Shown: piece after piece, positions 9,305 to 17,839 of the stretch | Numbering within the stretch: position 1 is the first letter of the stretch | Layout: the number at the start of each line of letters is the position of its first letter | Origin: JAIXWP01 sp041391745 | Lineage (GTDB): Bacteria > Bacteroidota > Bacteroidia > Flavobacteriales_D > Sanyastnellaceae | Assembly (NCBI GenBank): GCA_041391745.1 | Contig: JAWKNK010000006.1 | Coordinates: forward strand, 107,367 to 171,366 | Direction of reading: 5' to 3' | DNA: 64,000 bases | Notes under the pieces: generated by a model | Database searches by the model: none | The model's input: the letters and a program-made list of their open reading frames with translations, nothing else | What the model was told of the DNA's origin: nothing | Position numbers and translations under genes: made by a program

Positions 9305-10186
9305 ATGAATATTATAGAAGATATAAAAAATTCACTTAGAAAAGGTGACGGATTGACGCGTCTGCTTGCAGTGAATATTGTGATATTCATTGTTATTCAA
9401 TTGGTCTACATTGGCTCGGCGCTTGTGCTCAACGATAGTTTTGTAAAAGCGCATCCTGATCTTTATCTCGCCGCAAGTTCGAGTTGGGAGGTGATGCTTC
9501 ATCGACCATGGAGCATCATTACTCACATGTTTACACATGAAGCTTTTGGACATTTCTTATTTAATATTTTCGTTTTATACACAGGTGGAAAACTCTTTAG
9601 AACGTTTTTTACCAGCTCGCAATTGGTAGTGAATTACATACTCGGCGGTCTTTCTGGGTATTTGATGTTTTTCTTGTTTTTCAACATTTTTCCAGCATTT
9701 CGAAGTGAGTCTTATGTATTGGGTGCGAGCGCTGCAGTGATGTCTATTATATTTACGGTAGGCATTACCAAACCACATTTCGTGGTACGCCTGTTTGGCG
9801 TATTTGAGATGAAATTGATTTGGCTCTGCGGACTGTTAGTTGTTGTTGACTTGATCGGAATAAGAAAAGGGTTTAATTCCGGAGGGCATATCGGTCACCT
9901 TGGTGGTGCACTTTTTGGAGCTTTTTATGGTTATCAATATCGAAATGGAAAAGTGATGGGAAATGGATTAAACAGATTTTTAGATAGATTAAAAAATGTC
10001 TTTTCAGGTAGAAAGAGTCATTTGAAAACAGTTCATCATCGTCCTATTTCAGATGAAGAATTTAATGCCGAGAAGACGAAACGTCAAAAAAGAGTAGATG
10101 AAATTTTAGATAAAATAAATCGATCTGGTTACGAAAGTTTGTCAAAAGACGAAAAGGATTTTTTATTTAAGTACAGTCAGAAATAA
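9305..10186 (+). CDS. Second rhomboid family protein with C-terminal cytosolic tail
   Basis: 293 residues with six membrane segments. HMFTHEAFGHFLFNIFVLYTGG matches the rhomboid TM2 region, LGASAAVMSIIF carries the serine in a GxSx context, and GGHIGHLGGALFG holds the catalytic His. The third position after the serine is Ala rather than Gly, a tolerated variation. About 80 charged residues at the C-terminus (after GYQYRNGK) form a cytosolic tail with a helical DUF6576-like end (KRVDEILDKINRSGYESLSKDEKDFL). Tandem rhomboid genes like this occur widely in Flavobacteriales. Confidence 0.87.
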   Translation: MNIIEDIKNSLRKGDGLTRLLAVNIVIFIVIQLVYIGSALVLNDSFVKAHPDLYLAASSSWEVMLHRPWSIITHMFTHEAFGHFLFNIFVLYTGGKLFRTFFTSSQLVVNYILGGLSGYLMFFLFFNIFPAFRSESYVLGASAAVMSIIFTVGITKPHFVVRLFGVFEMKLIWLCGLLVVVDLIGIRKGFNSGGHIGHLGGALFGAFYGYQYRNGKVMGNGLNRFLDRLKNVFSGRKSHLKTVHHRPISDEEFNAEKTKRQKRVDEILDKINRSGYESLSKDEKDFLFKYSQK

Positions 10187-10188
10187 TT

Positions 10189-11307
10189 TTGGAGAACGAG
10201 AAAAAAAAGAAACGCTTTAGGTTTTCAAAATTGATGCTTTATGCCAATTTTGCGGCTATTCTTTTCCTCCTTGTTTCATACGTCATTCCTCAGTTTAAGC
10301 CAACAAGCATAGGTTATTTGGCTCTCCTCGGTTTGGGCTTTCCAATACTGCTTTTAATCAATATTTTATTCATAGCTTTTTGGTTATTTCGACGTCCTAG
10401 GTTTATCGTCCTTTCGGGATTAGCGATATTGATCGGTCTTCCAGTGGTAACCGATTTCTTTCGCTTTTCTCTCGGTGAAGATGCGGTAGATGAAGAGGAT
10501 GATTTAATTGAGGTGATGACTTTTAACGCGCATCTTTTTGGCGTTTATGATAAAGAAAATTCAACAGAAAAAAGGGATGAGATTTTTGAAATATTGAAAG
10601 GCGAAAGTCCAGACATAATTTGCTTTCAAGAGTTTTTTCACTCGGATAGAAAAGGATATTTTACGACTAAAGACTCTTTGCTAAAATTTTTACCTACAAA
10701 GTATTATCACGAGCGCTACACGCATGCTGTAAATGGTAGAAATTACTTTGGGGTTGCTCTCTTTTCAAAATACAAAATCATCAATAAAGGATTTATTCCG
10801 TTTGAATCTGACGTCAATAATTTTTGCATTTATGCCGATGTTGTTATAAAGAATGATACGGTTAGAGTGTACAATGCGCATTTGCAATCTATTCGATTTA
10901 AGCCAGAAGACTATGCTTTTGTAGAAGACAATAAGAATCAAGAGGAAATTAAAACTGGAATAACTAGAATTGCTCAACGCTTGAAAATTGCCTTTCAAAA
11001 AAGACAAACTCAAGTAGAGAAGGTGGCTGAAAGCATAAAGATTTGCAAGTATCCTGTAATTCTTTGTGGCGACTTCAACGACACGCCTGTTTCATACACG
11101 TATGATACGTTTTCTGATTTACTGAAGGATAGTTTTAGAGAACAGGGTTCGGGAATTGGAAATACTTACAACGGAGCGTTTCCTTCTTTTAGAATCGATT
11201 ACATCTTTCATTCGGACACACTTCAAACAGATTATTATAGAACGATAAAAGAGGATGTTTCTGACCACTACCCTGTTGTAGCTGGCATGCATTTTAAGCA
11301 GCCATAA
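10189..11307 (+). CDS. Membrane-anchored endonuclease/exonuclease/phosphatase family protein
   Basis: 372 residues. Three N-terminal hydrophobic segments (about residues 14-90) anchor an EEP-fold domain. The EEP signatures are EVMTFNAHLFG, IICFQEFF, VRVYNAHLQSI, ILCGDFNDTP and FRIDYIFHSD...SDHYPVV, so the metal-binding Glu, the catalytic Asp and His, and the final SDHYPV motif are all present. The family cleaves phosphodiesters or sugar phosphates, and the substrate is unknown. The start is taken as TTG 10189, three nt after the rhomboid stop. ATG 10231 is the alternative. The 3' end overlaps the convergent lycopene cyclase gene by 14 nt. Confidence 0.82.
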   Translation: MENEKKKKRFRFSKLMLYANFAAILFLLVSYVIPQFKPTSIGYLALLGLGFPILLLINILFIAFWLFRRPRFIVLSGLAILIGLPVVTDFFRFSLGEDAVDEEDDLIEVMTFNAHLFGVYDKENSTEKRDEIFEILKGESPDIICFQEFFHSDRKGYFTTKDSLLKFLPTKYYHERYTHAVNGRNYFGVALFSKYKIINKGFIPFESDVNNFCIYADVVIKNDTVRVYNAHLQSIRFKPEDYAFVEDNKNQEEIKTGITRIAQRLKIAFQKRQTQVEKVAESIKICKYPVILCGDFNDTPVSYTYDTFSDLLKDSFREQGSGIGNTYNGAFPSFRIDYIFHSDTLQTDYYRTIKEDVSDHYPVVAGMHFKQP

Positions 11308-12031
11308 ATCGCTTCTTGGACCATTCATAAACAGGAATGGATATGAGCAACATCAACATTCCATAAAAGAAATCATCTAATGGTACGCTCCAAATGCGGA
11401 TGCCAAGGTTATGGGAATTGTTGTACCAAACAATCATGTCGCTTACTTGATCGGGATACATATTGATAAAATGATACTGAGTAAAGTTTATCCCTGTGAG
11501 CACACCATTTGAAAGATAGAATGGAACAAGCAATACAATCCATGAGAAATGGAGGAGACCAAGCTTTTTAAACTTTAAGCCAATTAATATTCCTAAAGCT
11601 ACGATTGTCAACACCGCTGTAGTTGCCGTGTACCAATGAGTGAAGTTGACGAATAATATTGGAATCAATATTAGAATATAGAACCCACTCCATTTCTTTC
11701 CATTCCAACGTTCATTGACTTTTGGAAAGAGGTAATTGAAACTTTCATAAGTGAAAATACAAGCGTAGGGAATGCAAATAAAAAAGAGCCATTCTTCAAT
11801 TGGGAGATTTATCAATTTTATCCCGGTAAGGTACTTTTCATTGAACCCCCAAATGCCCTCAGAAGTGAAATAGATATCCCAAGGAATGAAAACGATCATC
11901 ATGGCTAAAATGCCAACTCCTAGCGCCTTCCAATACTTGTAGAAGGGCATTTTGGAATAAAAGGAAAATAAAAACGGAAAGAGTAATACTCCCAAGTCTA
12001 TCGCTAGGTAGTAGTACTTAAATGGAATCAT
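11294..12031 (-). CDS. crtY: Lycopene beta-cyclase, CrtYcd type
   Basis: 245 residues, largely hydrophobic, with about seven membrane segments. Two repeats of the heterodimeric CrtYc/CrtYd cyclase are fused: VFIPWDIYFT with LPIEEWLFFICIP (PxE(E)x(Q/F)xF motif) in the first half, and IWSVPLDDFFYGMLM in the second. It cyclises both ends of lycopene to beta-carotene in the membrane. It is the last gene of the crt operon, and its ATG overlaps the crtZ stop by 4 nt. The fused CrtYcd form rather than flavoprotein CrtY is frequent in Bacteroidetes. Confidence 0.85.
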   Translation of the reverse strand: MIPFKYYYLAIDLGVLLFPFLFSFYSKMPFYKYWKALGVGILAMMIVFIPWDIYFTSEGIWGFNEKYLTGIKLINLPIEEWLFFICIPYACIFTYESFNYLFPKVNERWNGKKWSGFYILILIPILFVNFTHWYTATTAVLTIVALGILIGLKFKKLGLLHFSWIVLLVPFYLSNGVLTGINFTQYHFINMYPDQVSDMIVWYNNSHNLGIRIWSVPLDDFFYGMLMLLISIPVYEWSKKRFMAA

Positions 12032-12501
12032 GCAGTACGCGTTTTATTTTCTTTGTACTTGATGGCTTCTCTGAAATATTTCATTGGTACGAGAAGCATT
12101 CCAAAACATTCACCCTCTTCTTTTCCTTGGTGTTTGTGGTGCACTTTGTGCGCTTTGCGAATTGCTCTGAAATAAATATTATCTGTTCGTTTAAACCAAT
12201 CAAAACGCTGATGAATCAGTACATCGTGGACAAGGAAATAGGCAATTCCGTAGAATAAAATACCTAACCCTATAAAGAATCTGAAGTCATAATTGTTGAG
12301 TGCTCCCAACATCATTAAAGTTGCAGAAGGGGCAGCATAAATAAGGAAGAACACATCATTTTTTTCAAAGAATCCTTTTTGTGGTACATGGTGATCCTCA
12401 TGGAAATACCACATGAATCCATGCATCACAAACTTGTGTGTAAACCACGCCATGAATTCCATTCCAAAAAAAGTAGCTATGGTGATTACCGCGTATATCA
12501 T
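12028..12501 (-). CDS. crtZ: Beta-carotene 3-hydroxylase (sterol desaturase family)
   Basis: 157 residues, the usual CrtZ size. The histidine clusters of the di-iron hydroxylases are present: HKFVMHG (about 22-28), HEDHH (about 34-38), HDVLIHQRF and HKVHHKHQG. It hydroxylates both rings of beta-carotene to zeaxanthin. It overlaps idi upstream and crtY downstream by 4 nt each, so translation is coupled. No ketolase (crtW) is present, so zeaxanthin is the predicted end product. Confidence 0.92.
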   Translation of the reverse strand: MIYAVITIATFFGMEFMAWFTHKFVMHGFMWYFHEDHHVPQKGFFEKNDVFFLIYAAPSATLMMLGALNNYDFRFFIGLGILFYGIAYFLVHDVLIHQRFDWFKRTDNIYFRAIRKAHKVHHKHQGKEEGECFGMLLVPMKYFREAIKYKENKTRTA

Positions 12502-13025
12502 GATTGAAAACTCTTTATTGATTTTTCTTTAAACGTCTTTATTGCAATTTTGAACCATTCAGTGTATTGACCAGGGTTTTGGAGAATGTCATTTTCAATC
12601 CAAATCAGATCTACATACTTCCAGTCTTCAACTTCGTCTACATTTATATCTGGCTTTCCGTTATACGTTCCGATATAGACATGGTCAAATTCATGTTCAA
12701 TGAGTCCTTGGTCGAGAGATGCTTTGTAGATGAATTGAAAAGCAGGACTCATGTCACACGAAATTCCCATTTCTTCTTGAAGCCTGCGATTCACAGCATC
12801 TTTCAACGATTCTCCGGGCCTGGGATGCGAACAACAAGTATTCGTCCACAATCCTCCGCTATGGTATTTCGAACTCGCACGTTTTTGGAGTAGGAGTTCA
12901 TCATTATCATTAAAAAGAAAAATAGAAAAAGCTCGGTGCAAATCTCCACTGATGTGCGCTTGCATTTTTTCCATCGTTCCAATTTCTTGGTCGTTCTCGT
13001 TTACCAGTATTACTTCTTCTATCAT
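12498..13025 (-). CDS. idi: Isopentenyl-diphosphate delta-isomerase, type 1
   Basis: 175 residues of Nudix fold. Signatures are HRAFSIFLF, the TNTCCSHPRPGE active-site cysteine segment, and the Nudix-like RRLQEEMGI. It interconverts IPP and DMAPP to balance precursors for GGPP and carotenoids. Its place inside the crt operon (4-nt overlaps on both sides) shows a dedicated role in pigment synthesis. The geranylgeranyl diphosphate synthase gene is not in this window. Confidence 0.92.
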   Translation of the reverse strand: MIEEVILVNENDQEIGTMEKMQAHISGDLHRAFSIFLFNDNDELLLQKRASSKYHSGGLWTNTCCSHPRPGESLKDAVNRRLQEEMGISCDMSPAFQFIYKASLDQGLIEHEFDHVYIGTYNGKPDINVDEVEDWKYVDLIWIENDILQNPGQYTEWFKIAIKTFKEKSIKSFQS

Positions 13026-13531
13026 AAATATTTCTTCAAAATGGCCATTTGAGAATCACTCAACTCTCCCGTATTTTTCATGTAAGCTAGGGCTTTTTTC
13101 CAAAAAGCAGAATCGGCCACTATTTTTTTATCTGTCAATGCTTTTAAAATCACATTGGCGTCTTTTTCAATATCTGAATTAAAATTCAAAAACCAAGGTG
13201 TTTCACATTGCATTGAAAATCTCAAAAAACGCAGTTCTGCATTGTTGGGTTCGCTTTCAATGCTCGCATTCAATAGTTCTTTACCTCTAGTAAACTGAGT
13301 TAACTTTTGTTGAACTCCCCCACAAAGTTCTGCATACATGGCAGTAGCCATGCCTACATAAGCTTTCTCGGTGGCATTGTTTTGTTTGCTCGTTTTGGAC
13401 CAATCGAAAAACTTTTGAATTCCGTTTACATCTTTCGCATTAAAAAAAAGCTTTTGATGATTTTCAAGTTGGCCGAAACCAATGTTGTAAAAATAGCAAC
13501 TTACAAAAATCAAAAGAGTAATTCTCATCAT
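13022..13531 (-). CDS. Exported protein of unknown function inside crt operon
   Basis: 169 residues with a Sec signal (MMRITLLIFVSCYFYNIGFG). The mature part is helical, with segments NATEKAYVGMATAMYAELC and EPNNAELRFLRFSMQCETPWFLNFNSD, and looks like a degenerate tetratricopeptide fold. It overlaps crtB and idi by 4 nt each, so it is made together with the carotenoid enzymes. Genes of similar size lie between crtB and idi in other Flavobacteriales carotenoid clusters. No function is established, and a periplasmic role linked to pigment or membrane handling is only inference. Confidence 0.7.
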   Translation of the reverse strand: MMRITLLIFVSCYFYNIGFGQLENHQKLFFNAKDVNGIQKFFDWSKTSKQNNATEKAYVGMATAMYAELCGGVQQKLTQFTRGKELLNASIESEPNNAELRFLRFSMQCETPWFLNFNSDIEKDANVILKALTDKKIVADSAFWKKALAYMKNTGELSDSQMAILKKYL

Positions 13532-14368
13532 AACAGATTCAAATTATGCTGCACAAAACTTTTTAGAATTAACGCAAATTTTTTCTGATTTGGAATGCGA
13601 ATACGCTCTTGCATGATGCATTCGCTCGGTAGCGCCTTGATCTTTTGGAATAGGCGAATGTAGTAGGTGTATGCTACGTATACTCCGAAGCGAGCATCTT
13701 TTGGGAGCATTAAGATTCCTTTGTATGCTTCTTCAAAATCTGCTTGAATTTCTTTTTCAATTTTCGCTTTTGTATTTGCATCAAAAGCTGAAAGATCTAA
13801 GCCTGGAAAATATGCTCTACCAAGCGTTTCGTAGTCAGCTTTTAGATCACGAAGGAAATTGATTTTTTGAAAAGCCGCTCCCAATCGCATAGCGTATGGT
13901 TTTAATCTTTCGTACTCCGATTTATTTCCTTCCGTAAATACTTTCAAGCACATTAATCCAACCACTTCGGCACTTCCAAGGATGTACTCGTCATACCCCA
14001 TGCGGTCGTAAGCGTTTTTATCCAAATCCATTTCCATGCTTTTTAAAAAAGTATCTACGAGGTACCAATCGAAATTGAAATCGTGATAAACTTTTTGAAA
14101 GCTATTTAATATCGGATTAAGAGATATACGCTCTTCGATAGCACGTACCGTATCTTGACGAAATCTCTAGTAATTCGCGTTTATTGTAGTCGTGAAATGT
14201 ATCTACGATTTCGTCTGCAAAACGCACAAAACCATATACGGCATAGATGGGGTCGCGGAATTTTTTTCCGAGCGTTTTAATTCCTAAACTAAAGCTAGTG
14301 CTATAGGATGTAGTAGTTTTTCTACTGCATGCAATGGAGACCTGATCGAATAGAGATTTTTGATTCAT
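13528..14368 (-). pseudogene. crtB: Phytoene synthase, single frameshift
   Basis: The enzyme joins two GGPP into phytoene. The N-terminal piece (14368 to about 14165) shows SYSTSFSLGIKTLG and YGFVRFADEIVDT, with the first Asp-rich motif. The frame then breaks near 14164 in GAG-A-TTT. One base (or two missing) shifts it, and the following frame continues perfectly with FRQDTVRAIEERISLNPIL, then MEMDLDK, YDEYILGSAEVVGLMCL and FLRDLKADYETLGRAYF, including the second Asp-rich motif. No other damage is seen. The gene lies 3 nt after crtI and overlaps the next gene by 4 nt. A sequencing indel is more likely than real loss, because the rest of the operon is intact. Confidence 0.85.
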
Positions 14369-14371
14369 GGT

Positions 14372-15865
14372 TTATGCAGTTTGAGGTGTTTTTAATTTCA
14401 ATAATGAATGAATTTCTCCTGCGGCAACTTGCCCACTAATAATACTTGGTGGTACGCCGGGCCCTGGTGTGGTGAGTTGACCAGCGTAAAAAAGATTTTC
14501 TACTTTTTTACTCTTCAGGCGAGGTTTTAAAAATGCAGTTTGGGTAAGTGTATTTGCTAATCCATATGCATTGCCCTTGAAAGAGTTGTAATCGCTAACA
14601 AACTCTTCGTGTGCATATGACTTTTTATAAATAATATGGTTCGAAATATCAACTCCAGTTGATTTTTTAAGTCGCTTTATGATTATGTCCAAGTACTGAT
14701 TTCTCAAGCTTTCATCGCTTGTCAAGCCTGGAGCTACAGGTATAAGAGCAAAAATGTTTTCACACCCTTCTGGTGCTACGTGGGCATCTGTTTTGGATGG
14801 CACGCACAAGTAGAATAGTGGCTTTGAAGGCCATTTCGGATCATCATAAATTTCTTGCGCATGAAAGTCGAAATCTTCATCGAAGAATAAATTATGATGC
14901 AACAGTCCATCTACTTTCTTATCTATTCCCAAATAAAAGAGAAGAGAGGATGGAGACATGGTTCGCTTGTCCCAATATTTTTCATTGTAGCTTCTATCTT
15001 GCTCTTCTAAAAGTTGTGTTTCGACGTGATGGTAGTCCGCTCCTGCAAGCACAGCATCGCATTCAATGTATTCACCGTTTACAATAACACCCGTCGCATT
15101 TCCATTGGTAACTTGAATTTTTGAAACTGGAGCATTTAGGTGAAAATGAACTCCTAAACTTTTTGCAAGCTCAGTCATTCCTTCCACAATTTTCACCATA
15201 CCTCCATCAGGATACCAAGTGCCTAATTTGATGTCTGCATAGTTCATCATACTGTATAATGCAGGCGTTTTAGCAGGCTTAGCACCAAGGAAGAGTACAG
15301 GAAATTCTAAGAGTTGAATAATTCGTGGATGCTTGAAGAATTTACGAATATGGGTGCTCATGTTGGAGAAGAGCTGAAGGCGAAACGATTCTTTGATCAA
15401 TTTCGGTTCGGCAAATTCCATTACAGAAAGGGAAGGTTTCCAAACAAACTGTCCCATTCCTGTGTCGTACTTTATCTGCGCTTCTTTCAAGAATTGATCT
15501 AGAGCAGCGCCTGATCCTGGCTCCCAAGATTCAAACAATTTTTTGAGTTCATTGTAATCCGCAGGAATATCAGCATTTGAGCCGTTTTGGAAGAAAACCT
15601 TGTAGGAAGGATCGAGTCGTTTCAGGTCATAATAGTCAGAAGTAGACTTTCCAAATTGATTGAAAAACTGCTCAAAGACTTCAGGCATCCAGTACCAGCT
15701 TGGCCCCATGTCAAATCGGAAACCATTGGTTTCAAACTGCCTTGCACGTCCGCCAGTGGTGCTGTTTTTTTCGAAAACGTGCACCTCATAGCCTTTGCTT
15801 GCCAAGCTACAAGCGCTCGACAGTCCAGCAAATCCACTTCCGATAATGGCCACTTTTTGGTTCAT
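14372..15865 (-). CDS. crtI: Phytoene desaturase
   Basis: About 497 residues from ATG 15865. An in-frame upstream ATG at 15892 exists, but the AGGTAGA just before 15865 and the family N-terminus favour the shorter form. The dinucleotide fold is VAIIGSGFAGLSSACSLASKG, followed by FEKNSTTGGRARQFE and FDMGPSWYWMP. The C-terminal FAD motif is NLFYAGQLTTPGPGVPPSIISG. It converts phytoene to lycopene. It is the first gene of the crt operon and is preceded by the 11-bp-phased operator at 15895-15924. Confidence 0.93.
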   Translation of the reverse strand: MNQKVAIIGSGFAGLSSACSLASKGYEVHVFEKNSTTGGRARQFETNGFRFDMGPSWYWMPEVFEQFFNQFGKSTSDYYDLKRLDPSYKVFFQNGSNADIPADYNELKKLFESWEPGSGAALDQFLKEAQIKYDTGMGQFVWKPSLSVMEFAEPKLIKESFRLQLFSNMSTHIRKFFKHPRIIQLLEFPVLFLGAKPAKTPALYSMMNYADIKLGTWYPDGGMVKIVEGMTELAKSLGVHFHLNAPVSKIQVTNGNATGVIVNGEYIECDAVLAGADYHHVETQLLEEQDRSYNEKYWDKRTMSPSSLLFYLGIDKKVDGLLHHNLFFDEDFDFHAQEIYDDPKWPSKPLFYLCVPSKTDAHVAPEGCENIFALIPVAPGLTSDESLRNQYLDIIIKRLKKSTGVDISNHIIYKKSYAHEEFVSDYNSFKGNAYGLANTLTQTAFLKPRLKSKKVENLFYAGQLTTPGPGVPPSIISGQVAAGEIHSLLKLKTPQTA

Positions 15866-15894
15866 TCTACCTGATTTATGGATAAACAACAAAG

Positions 15895-15924
15895 TTGTTT
15901 AAGTTTTGTTCAGCGAATGTTCAA
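15895..15924 (-). promoter_or_regulatory. Candidate CarH/LitR-type operator (three 11-bp repeats) of crt operon
   Basis: Three direct repeats occur at exact 11-bp spacing, read on the minus strand as TTGAACAT (15924-15917), CTGAACAA (15913-15906) and TTAAACAA (15902-15895). Each fits nTnnACAn, the half-operator described for the B12-dependent MerR-family photoreceptor CarH. The repeat stops on both sides (15928-15935 and 15884-15891 do not fit). It lies 30-59 bp before the crtI ATG. No merR-type gene is in the window, so the regulator would act from elsewhere. The pattern is seen in sequence; the identity of the binding protein is inferred. Confidence 0.6.
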
Positions 15925-15961
15925 CAAGAAGAGACTATTTAATTTTGAAAATCAAAGTCAT

Positions 15962-15993
15962 AAAAAAAGCCGAAACAACGTTTCGGCTTTTCC
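15962..15993 (-). terminator. Intrinsic terminator of the M23 peptidase gene
   Basis: Perfect 8-bp stem GCCGAAAC/GTTTCGGC with loop AAC (15969-15987), flanked by A and T runs on the two sides. It lies just after the M23 gene on the minus strand and separates it from the crt operon. Confidence 0.8.
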
Positions 15994-16008
15994 TTCTTTA
16001 TGAATGTT

Positions 16009-16965
16009 TTATCGGTATCGAAGTCGTTGACCCTCTCGAATAATGGAGGTGCTTCTGATCTTATTCAGTTTGCAAAGTTTCGAAACAGAAGTACCTCTTT
16101 TTCTAGCTATGGATGAAAGCGTATCTCCTCTTTTTACAATGTGATACTTAGCCGCTCCTCTTGCCGCAGTCGCATTGGCGTTGAAAGCGCCATATGAGCT
16201 TTTTTCAAAGATCTCTTTATCTAGCAGAAAGTTCCAAAATCTAACCTGACGCTTGCTTGTGTCAATCAATAAACTAGGATCAATTGGATCTCCTTTAAAA
16301 CGAACTTCGAAGTGCAAGTGTGAACCATATGAACGACCAGTATTTCCGCCCTCAGCGATTTGCTGACCAGCTTGAACATAGTCTCCTGGCTTTACCAAAC
16401 GCTTGCTCAAGTGAGCATACAGCGTTTCTAATCCATTAGCGTGACGAATCACAACAACATTTCCAAATGAAGAACTGTATTGAGAAATGCGCACCATTCC
16501 TTCAAAAGCAGCTGATACAGGATCTCCCGTTTCTAAATCAATGTCCAAACCATTGTGATTGCGGCCCCATCTTGGACCGAATGTAGAAGTGATGATTCCA
16601 TCAGCAGGATATACAAAGTCACATTCAGATCTACAAAGCACAACATTCAATGGTTCATCCAAAGATTCGAAACCATTTTTTTGAGGAAACAAGTTCTTAG
16701 TGTCCCAATGGCAGTAAGTATCGTAAGCTGGAATTTTTGCGATTGAGTCAGCTACGGTCCAAAGACCAAGGTCGATTGACTCTTCGTTGTTAAGTGCAAA
16801 TTCTTCGGATTCGTCGATGTCAGTTCCTCCGATGTGAGGTGCTTCATAATTTTCCCACGCAGCAGTATCAGCCATTAATTCTACGGCTGATTGCGCATTG
16901 CTATTAGTAAAACTGCCCAATAGCAGAATTGCGCATAGAATATATGTGCGTTGCAGGTTTAACAT
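16009..16965 (-). CDS. M23 family metallopeptidase with C-terminal LysM
   Basis: 318 residues with a signal peptide (ending SNAQ near residue 25). The LytM/M23 domain (about 115-235) has NHNGLDIDLE (HxxxD) and HLHFEVRF (HxH) zinc ligands. The C-terminus is a LysM domain (YHIVKRGDTLSSIARKRGTS) that binds peptidoglycan. It probably cleaves cross-links during cell-wall growth or division. It is monocistronic, with a strong terminator after it. Confidence 0.87.
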   Translation of the reverse strand: MLNLQRTYILCAILLLGSFTNSNAQSAVELMADTAAWENYEAPHIGGTDIDESEEFALNNEESIDLGLWTVADSIAKIPAYDTYCHWDTKNLFPQKNGFESLDEPLNVVLCRSECDFVYPADGIITSTFGPRWGRNHNGLDIDLETGDPVSAAFEGMVRISQYSSSFGNVVVIRHANGLETLYAHLSKRLVKPGDYVQAGQQIAEGGNTGRSYGSHLHFEVRFKGDPIDPSLLIDTSKRQVRFWNFLLDKEIFEKSSYGAFNANATAARGAAKYHIVKRGDTLSSIARKRGTSVSKLCKLNKIRSTSIIREGQRLRYR

Positions 16966-17091
16966 CGCGGTTGCGAAAATATCATTTTTACGACCCTTAA
17001 AGGGAAAAAACTTGTCAATGAAACGTTAAGAAATACAATTGCATTGTTAACAAGTCGACGAACTGAGACATTTGCCCGACGAACAACTTTC

Positions 17092-17121
17092 TTGTTGAAA
17101 ACTCTCCTCGAATTACCTTTG
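17092..17121 (+). promoter_or_regulatory. Full Bacteroidetes-type promoter of bshB1
   Basis: TTG (17092-17094), an exact 19-bp spacer and TACCTTTG (17114-17121) match the -33 TTG / -7 TAnnTTTG promoter. The ATG follows only 4 nt after the -7 element, so the predicted transcript starts at or next to the start codon (leaderless). Confidence 0.7.
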
Positions 17122-17125
17122 CGCC

Positions 17126-17839
17126 ATGAGCGAAAATTTGAAATTGGACATCTTGGCTATCGCTGCTCATCCAGACGATGTAGAGATCAGTGCAGGAGGA
17201 ACGGTACTTAAGAGCATTGCGCAAGGAAAGAAGGTGGGTATAGTAGATATGACCATGGGTGAACTTGGAAGTCGCGGCTCGGGCGAACTTCGACTTGTTG
17301 AAGCCGCGAATGCGTCTAAAATTCTCGGTGTTGTTGCCCGCGAAAATTTGCGATTGGCTGATGGCTTTTTCAAAGATGATAAAGAGTCGATGCTCAAGAT
17401 GATCGATGCAATCAGAAAATACAAACCAGAAATAGTTCTCACTAATGCACCTTCAGATCGACACCCAGATCATGGTCGCGCATCAAAGTTTGTAAGAGAT
17501 GCTTGCTTCTATAGTGGTTTAAGAAGAATAGAAACCGAACATGAATATTGGAGGCCAAAGGCGGTATATATGTTCAATCAAGATTACTACAACAAACCTG
17601 ATTTTGTAGTAGATGTTACAGAGTTTTGGGATAAAAAGATGGAAGCTTTGATGGCCTTCTCGAGTCAGTTTTTTGATCCATCTTCCAAAGAGCCTAAAAC
17701 ACCAATTTCTGGTGAGGAGTTCTTTGATTTTTTAAGGTCGAGGGCAATGGAATTCGGAAGACCGGCTGGCTACCTTCTTGCTGAAGGATTTATTGTAGAA
17801 AGAGCAATTGGAGTTAAAGACTTATTCGATTTAAAATAA
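17126..17839 (+). CDS. bshB1: Bacillithiol biosynthesis deacetylase BshB1
   Basis: 237 residues of the PIG-L/LmbE fold. The zinc motif AHPDDVE (about 13-19) and HPDHGRAS (about 113-120) are present, with the BshB1-type sequences MTMGELGSRGS and SRAMEFGRPAGYLLAEGF. It deacetylates GlcNAc-malate in bacillithiol synthesis, so this organism probably uses bacillithiol as its main thiol. This is relevant to the persulfide enzymes at 30-33 kb. The 3' end overlaps the convergent glycosyltransferase gene by 9 nt. Confidence 0.92.
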   Translation: MSENLKLDILAIAAHPDDVEISAGGTVLKSIAQGKKVGIVDMTMGELGSRGSGELRLVEAANASKILGVVARENLRLADGFFKDDKESMLKMIDAIRKYKPEIVLTNAPSDRHPDHGRASKFVRDACFYSGLRRIETEHEYWRPKAVYMFNQDYYNKPDFVVDVTEFWDKKMEALMAFSSQFFDPSSKEPKTPISGEEFFDFLRSRAMEFGRPAGYLLAEGFIVERAIGVKDLFDLK

